Shown: positions 59,866 through 64,000 of the stretch, one piece after another
Numbering within the stretch: the stretch's first letter is position 1
Layout of the letters: each line of letters starts with the position of its first letter
Source of the DNA: Actinomadura physcomitrii
GTDB lineage: Bacteria; Actinomycetota; Actinomycetes; Streptosporangiales; Streptosporangiaceae
Reading direction: 5' to 3'
Length of the DNA: 64,000 nt
Assembly (NCBI RefSeq): GCF_008923205.2
Contig: NZ_WBMS02000010.1
Span: forward strand, 1-64,000
Notes under the pieces: generated by a model
Told to the model about the DNA's origin: nothing
The model's input: the letters and a program-made list of their open reading frames with translations, nothing else
Databases searched by the model: none
Program-made: the position numbers and the translations under genes

Positions 59866-62216
59866 TGGACCGCCTCCCAGACCACGGCCGGCGTGATCGG
59901 CAGGCGGGAGATCCGGACGCCGAGGGCGTCGGCGACCGCGCCTGCGAGCACGGCGTTCGGACCGAGGGTGCCGCCTTCGCCCACGCCACGCACGCCCAGC
60001 GGGTTGTCCGCCGGCACCTCGATGTGGCCGATGTCGAGTTCGGGTATCTCGGCGCTGGTAGGCATCAGGTAGTCCATCAACGTTCCAGTGGTGAGGTTGC
60101 CCGCCTCGTCGTAGACCAGGTGCTCGTACAGCGCCCCACCGATGCCCTGGACGATGGCACCGGCCACCTGGCCGTGGACGATCTGCGGGTTGATCACCCG
60201 TCCGGTGTCCTCGACGCACGCCCATCGCAAGATCGCCATCTCGCCGGTGGCTCGGTCGACCTCCACGATGGCGGCCTGGACTCCGGCGGCGAACGCCCCG
60301 CGGATCGGGTCGTAGAAGCGGGTCGCCTCAAGACCGGGTTCGAAGCCGTCCGGCAGCCGGTTGGATTCGAGATACGCGACCCGGGCCAGTTCGGCGAGCG
60401 TGGCGAGCTCGTCCCGGACGCCTATGATGTGGACCCGCCCGGCCTCCAGCTTGAGTTTGGCCTCCTCGACCTCGAAGAGCGCCGCGGCCAGCGCGAGCAC
60501 CCTGCCGCGCACCGCCTCCCCGGCACGGTGCGCGGCCCCGCCGCCGATGACCGCCTGCCGGGAGGAGAAGGCACCGAATCCCCAGAGAGACTCGGTGGTG
60601 TCCCCGATGCGGACATCGACGTCGTCATAGGCGACGCCGACCGCATCCGCGACGACCTGCGCGATCGTCGTCTCCAAGCCCTGTCCTTGGGACGTCACCC
60701 CGGACAGTACGGTGACCCTGCCGTCGGGGTTGATCCGTACGGTGCAGGCGTCGTGCCCGGTGCGGAAGGCCATACGCGGTCCCGCAGCCGCTGCCCGCCC
60801 GAGTCCGGTCAGCTCGTTGTAGCAGGCGAACCCGACGCCGATCGGGTTCTCCCCCGCTTCCCGGCGCCGCGCCTGCTCGGCGCGGAATCCGTCGTACCCG
60901 ATGCTGTCGAGCACCTTGTCGAGGCACTCGCCGTAGCGGCCGGATTCGTCGATCAACCGCGTCGGCATCCGGTACGGGACGTCCCCGACGGTGATGAGGT
61001 TGCGCCGGCGGATGTCCACGGCGTCCATGCCGAGCTCGTGGGCGGCCTCATCCAGGACCGTCTCCATGGCGAAGACGCTGGCCGGTCTCGCCACGCCCCG
61101 GTACGGACCCGAGGGCGAGGTGTTGGTGGCGACGCCGCGAACCGTGCACCGGTAGTGGCCCAGCCTGTACGGCCCGGTCAGCAGTCCTCCGGCCATCAGC
61201 GGTTCGATGCCGGCCGTCCACGGATACACCGAATAGGCTCCGACGTTGCAGGTGACGTCGGCTTCGAGCGCCAGCAGCCGCCCGTCCTCGGCAAAGCCCG
61301 CACGCATCAGATAACGGTGGTCGCGGGCGTGCGTGGCCGCCAGTAGGTGCTCCGAACGATCCTCCACCCACTTCAATGGCACGCCTCGCATCGCGCGCGC
61401 CATGAGGCACAACGCGACGTCCTCCGGATACAGGACGGCCTTGGTGCCGAAGCCTCCGCCGACGTCCGGGGCTATGACTCGTACGTTCCCCTCGGGAAGC
61501 CCCACCAGTTCGGCCAGCATGTTGCGGGCAAGGTGCGGAACCTGGGTCCCGGACCAGAACGTGAGCCTGTTGTCGGCGTAGTCCCAGAGCGCGACGCCGG
61601 CGCGGCACTCCATCGGGTTGCCCGCGTGCCGGTTGGTCACCAGTTCCCGCTCCAGGACCAGATAGGCGCCGGCCATGGTCTCGGGCACGTCGCCCGCTTC
61701 GAACGTCCGCTGCAGCAGCACGTTGTCAGGCGCCTCGTCATGCACCGGCACCTCAGGCTCGGCCCACGCGCACACCGTCGCGGGCAACGGCTCGTAGTCG
61801 ACATCGATCAACTCGATCGCGTCCTCAGCCTGGTATCGATCGCCTGCCACGACAGCGGCGACCGCCTCACCCGCGAACCGGACCTTTGCCCGGGCGAGCA
61901 CCGGCTGCTCGGTCTCGATGTACGACGGCAGCGCCGACAGTGCCCGCAGCCCGACCGCGGCGATCTCCGCGGAGTCCCCGGTGAACACGCCGTCCACGCC
62001 ATCGGCCGTCCGGGCGGCCGAGGCGTCGATCCGGCGAAGGCGCGCGTGCCCGTACGGGCTGCGCAGGAAGGCCACCTGCCGCATTCCGGGGAGCCGCAGG
62101 TCCGAGACGTAGCGGCCGTGGCCGGTGACGAGCCGGCCGTCCTCTTTGCGGCGGACGGTCGTCCCGACCGCGCCGCCCTCCTCGGGGGTATCCCCCGGCA
62201 GGGTGCTGATGGTCAT
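59862..62216 (-). CDS. Molybdenum hydroxylase large (catalytic) subunit
   Basis: The product is 784 residues from the ATG at 62216. It has the xanthine-oxidase-family layout: N-terminal a/b hammerhead (VTGHGRYVSDLRLPGMRQVA), then the molybdopterin domains with VGGGFGTKAVLYPED, PYRGVARPAS, and the catalytic glutamate loop GVRGVGEGGTLGPNAV near the end. It lacks the AYxCSFR loop of true (form I) carbon monoxide dehydrogenase, so CO oxidation is unlikely. It probably hydroxylates an aldehyde, a heterocycle or a CoA-bound ring. It overlaps the alcohol dehydrogenase stop by 4 bases. Confidence 0.92.
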   Translation of the reverse strand: MTISTLPGDTPEEGGAVGTTVRRKEDGRLVTGHGRYVSDLRLPGMRQVAFLRSPYGHARLRRIDASAARTADGVDGVFTGDSAEIAAVGLRALSALPSYIETEQPVLARAKVRFAGEAVAAVVAGDRYQAEDAIELIDVDYEPLPATVCAWAEPEVPVHDEAPDNVLLQRTFEAGDVPETMAGAYLVLERELVTNRHAGNPMECRAGVALWDYADNRLTFWSGTQVPHLARNMLAELVGLPEGNVRVIAPDVGGGFGTKAVLYPEDVALCLMARAMRGVPLKWVEDRSEHLLAATHARDHRYLMRAGFAEDGRLLALEADVTCNVGAYSVYPWTAGIEPLMAGGLLTGPYRLGHYRCTVRGVATNTSPSGPYRGVARPASVFAMETVLDEAAHELGMDAVDIRRRNLITVGDVPYRMPTRLIDESGRYGECLDKVLDSIGYDGFRAEQARRREAGENPIGVGFACYNELTGLGRAAAAGPRMAFRTGHDACTVRINPDGRVTVLSGVTSQGQGLETTIAQVVADAVGVAYDDVDVRIGDTTESLWGFGAFSSRQAVIGGGAAHRAGEAVRGRVLALAAALFEVEEAKLKLEAGRVHIIGVRDELATLAELARVAYLESNRLPDGFEPGLEATRFYDPIRGAFAAGVQAAIVEVDRATGEMAILRWACVEDTGRVINPQIVHGQVAGAIVQGIGGALYEHLVYDEAGNLTTGTLMDYLMPTSAEIPELDIGHIEVPADNPLGVRGVGEGGTLGPNAVLAGAVADALGVRISRLPITPAVVWEAVQ

Positions 62217-63307
62217 GAGCGCCCCGGTTCGATGAGGGTGCGGATGCCCCGGCCCCGGGCCATGTCGGCGAACGCGTCCTCGACGTCGTCGAGGTTCCCA
62301 TGGCCGGTGACGAGCTGGGCGAGGTTCAGCCGTCCGGAACGGACCAGGTCGAAGTAGCGAGGAAGATCCGCGCGGGCGTCCAGGGATCCGCTCACCGAGC
62401 CGACCAGCGTGCGGGCGAAATGGAACAGTTCGAGAGCGCTGAAGAGAACCTGGTCGTCCTTGCCTCCGATGCCGACCACACACACGGTGCCGCCACGCCG
62501 GGTCATGCTCCACGCGTCACGGATCGTGCGTCCCGACCCGACACAGTCGAACGCATAGTCCACGCCCTGCTTGCCGGTCAGCCCGCGGACCGCCTTACGC
62601 GTCTCGTCATCGGCGGGGAGGAAATGGTCGGCGCCCAGATCCAGAGCCAGCTTCGCCTTGTCCGGGTTGCGGTCGGACGCGATCACAGTCGCCGCGCCGG
62701 CGAGCTTGGCTCCCTGGATGGCCGACAGTCCCACGCCGCCCAGTCCGAGCACGAGCACCGACGAACCGGGAGCGACCTCGGCGGTCTTGTTCACGGCACC
62801 GACGCCGGTCGTGACGGCGCAGCCCAGCAGGGCGGCGTCTCGGCTGTCGATGTCGTCCGGAACCTTCACCACCGCAGCGGCCGGGACCACGGTCTGCTCG
62901 GCGAACGATCCCACGGTCAATCCTGGATACACGGGCTCTCCAGCGGCATCGACCGCATACGGCTCGAACGAACGCTCCGATCCGTTCACGCACAGATGCG
63001 CCTCACCGCGCGAGCAGTGGACGCAGCGGCCGCATGGCGTGATCCACAGGAGGATCACCCGGTCGCCTTCGGCGACCTCAGTCACGCCGGCGCCCGCCTC
63101 GACGACCGTGCCGCACGCCTCGTGGCCGAGGACGGCCGGCATCAGCTGCGCCAGTACACCGCGAGCGAGAGACAGATCCGAGTGGCACACTCCCGTCACG
63201 TCGATCCGGACCCGCACGTCACCAGGGCCGACATCGCGGAGCCGGATTCGCTCGACGCGCATCGGGGCGTCCTGAGAACGCACCACCAGGGCTGCGACCT
63301 CGGTCAC
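62213..63307 (-). CDS. Zinc-dependent alcohol dehydrogenase, class III/NDMA-type
   Basis: The product is 364 residues from the GTG at 63307. Catalytic zinc residues are in GVCHSDLSLARG and GHEACGTVVEAG; the structural zinc loop has all four cysteines (CGRCVHCSRGEAHLC). The nucleotide motif is GLGGVGLSAIQG. The long form with this loop is typical of NDMA- or mycothiol-linked actinomycete alcohol dehydrogenases. It overlaps the aldehyde dehydrogenase stop by 4 bases, so alcohol and aldehyde oxidation are coupled. Confidence 0.9.
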   Translation of the reverse strand: MTEVAALVVRSQDAPMRVERIRLRDVGPGDVRVRIDVTGVCHSDLSLARGVLAQLMPAVLGHEACGTVVEAGAGVTEVAEGDRVILLWITPCGRCVHCSRGEAHLCVNGSERSFEPYAVDAAGEPVYPGLTVGSFAEQTVVPAAAVVKVPDDIDSRDAALLGCAVTTGVGAVNKTAEVAPGSSVLVLGLGGVGLSAIQGAKLAGAATVIASDRNPDKAKLALDLGADHFLPADDETRKAVRGLTGKQGVDYAFDCVGSGRTIRDAWSMTRRGGTVCVVGIGGKDDQVLFSALELFHFARTLVGSVSGSLDARADLPRYFDLVRSGRLNLAQLVTGHGNLDDVEDAFADMARGRGIRTLIEPGRS

Positions 63308-64000
63308 AGTTGCACCGCCTTCACCTCGAGGACGTCGTCGATTCCGTAGTCGCCGATCTCCCTGCCGAGCCCGGACTGCTTGTATCCGCCGAACGGCGCC
63401 CGCGGATTGAAGGGGGCGGCGTTGACGTCGATCTGGCCGGTGCGGATGCGCGCCGCGTAGTCGAGCGCCCGGTCGGTGTCCTGGATCCACAGGGCGCCGC
63501 CGAGCCCGTAGATCGAGTTGTTGGCGATCTCGATGGCGTGGTCGTCGGAGTCGGCGGCCAGGATCGACAGCACTGGACCGAAGATCTCGTCCTGCGCCAG
63601 TGCAGAGTCCGGATCGACATCGCTGTAGACAGTGGGAGTCACGTAGTAGCCGCGCTCAGGCAGTTGCCCGCCGATTCCACCGGCCACCAACTCGGCGTCG
63701 GCGGCCAGATACCGCTGCACCTCCTTGCGCTGGCCGGCGGAGATGAGCGGGCCGAGCCGGCCGCCGGGGATGTACTTGGCGGCCTCCTGTTCCGCGAGCT
63801 CCTCGACTCTGCCGATCCTGCCGCGCGGGACGATGAGCCTTGACAGGGCGGTGCAGGTCTGCCCGCCGTTGAGGTAGCAGTTGGCCACGGTGACCTTCAC
63901 GGCCTTGGCGAGCAGGTCGTCGGAGACGTTGGACAGCACCACGCTCGCCGACTTGCCGCCGAGCTCCAGGGTCACGCCCTTGACCGTCTCGGCGGCGGTC
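63304..64000 (-). CDS. Aldehyde dehydrogenase, C-terminal part (cut by window edge)
   Basis: The last 232 codons are visible, starting within TAAETVKGVTLELGGKS. The catalytic Glu lies in LELGGKS and the nucleophilic Cys in NGGQTCTALSRL; EIFGPVLSILAADS and NNSIYGLGGALWIQD follow as usual for NAD-dependent aldehyde dehydrogenases. It is the most upstream gene of this operon seen in the window. It should oxidise the aldehyde made by the adjacent alcohol dehydrogenase. Confidence 0.93.
   Translation of the reverse strand, partial: TAAETVKGVTLELGGKSASVVLSNVSDDLLAKAVKVTVANCYLNGGQTCTALSRLIVPRGRIGRVEELAEQEAAKYIPGGRLGPLISAGQRKEVQRYLAADAELVAGGIGGQLPERGYYVTPTVYSDVDPDSALAQDEIFGPVLSILAADSDDHAIEIANNSIYGLGGALWIQDTDRALDYAARIRTGQIDVNAAPFNPRAPFGGYKQSGLGREIGDYGIDDVLEVKAVQL

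Noticed and set aside
57840..62216. Carbon monoxide dehydrogenase (coxMSL)
   Set aside because: Subunit order and size fit the superfamily, but the large subunit reads PYRGVARP where true CO dehydrogenase has AYxCSFR.
1..64000. tRNA, rRNA, CRISPR arrays, transposases, phage genes
   Set aside because: None recognised by eye on either strand; a covariance-model scan could not be run here.

Overview
The window is GC-rich DNA with tightly packed genes, frequent GTG starts and many 4-base stop/start overlaps. It carries a four-gene conservon (NIT-type sensor kinase, roadblock, DUF742, small GTPase). This points to a filamentous actinomycete, perhaps of the Streptosporangiales/Thermomonosporaceae type; the group is my inference and rests on gene content only. 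I saw no rRNA, tRNA, CRISPR array, phage gene or insertion sequence.

Apart from the conservon, almost the whole window is acyl-CoA catabolism. (1) 1-6.7 kb: the start of an XdhC-like gene at the left edge, a thiolase-fold/DUF35 pair, and a divergent operon of TetR regulator, acyl-CoA ligase, enoyl-CoA hydratase, SDR and SnoaL-like protein. (2) 7.0-10.8 kb: the conservon. (3) 10.9-15.3 kb: a ThDP-dependent lyase/synthase, SDR and butanediol-dehydrogenase-like operon facing a TetR gene. (4) 15.5-24.8 kb, minus strand: DUF35, thiolase-fold protein, hydratase-2, MFE2-type SDR, CoA-transferase, acyl-CoA dehydrogenase, a double-domain CoA-transferase and a second acyl-CoA dehydrogenase. (5) 25-31 kb: acyl-CoA dehydrogenase, class I CoA-transferase, HMG-CoA-lyase-like protein, MDR oxidoreductase and crotonase, facing a GntR/FadR regulator. 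(6) 31-39 kb: an acetyl-CoA-synthetase-like ligase, alpha/beta hydrolase, SDR-crotonase-TetR, a nitronate-monooxygenase-like flavoprotein and another thiolase-fold/DUF35 pair. (7) 39.1-47.1 kb: a peptide/nickel-type ABC importer in one operon with two CoA-transferase subunits. (8) 47.7-54.0 kb, plus strand: two ligases, a paired acyl-CoA dehydrogenase and a TetR. (9) 54.2-64 kb, minus strand: aldehyde dehydrogenase (cut by the window edge), alcohol dehydrogenase, a three-subunit molybdenum hydroxylase with a crotonase-like gene between its subunits, a metallo-hydrolase, two SDRs and a thiolase with the classical cysteine.

Together the genes could take up a compound (ABC importer), oxidise alcohol, aldehyde or ring positions (region 9), activate acids to CoA esters (four ligases, several CoA-transferases) and shorten chains by beta-oxidation. 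Three chain-cleaving proteins lack the thiolase cysteine and each sits beside a DUF35 partner, as in the Ltp/ChsH2-type retro-aldolases of steroid side-chain breakdown. No steroid-ring, aromatic-ring or isoprenoid-carboxylase marker is present, so the substrate is unknown.

Paralogous pieces (ligases at 2.9 and 47.7 kb, DUF35/thiolase pairs at 1 and 38 kb, crotonases at 4.5 and 34.7 kb) suggest module duplication. A shared 20-base motif lies in the promoter regions at 1.9, 39.0, 47.35 and 47.43 kb. A different motif of the TGGTnnnACCA type lies in front of the operons of regions 4 and 5 and the GntR gene. These suggest at least two regulons inside the island.
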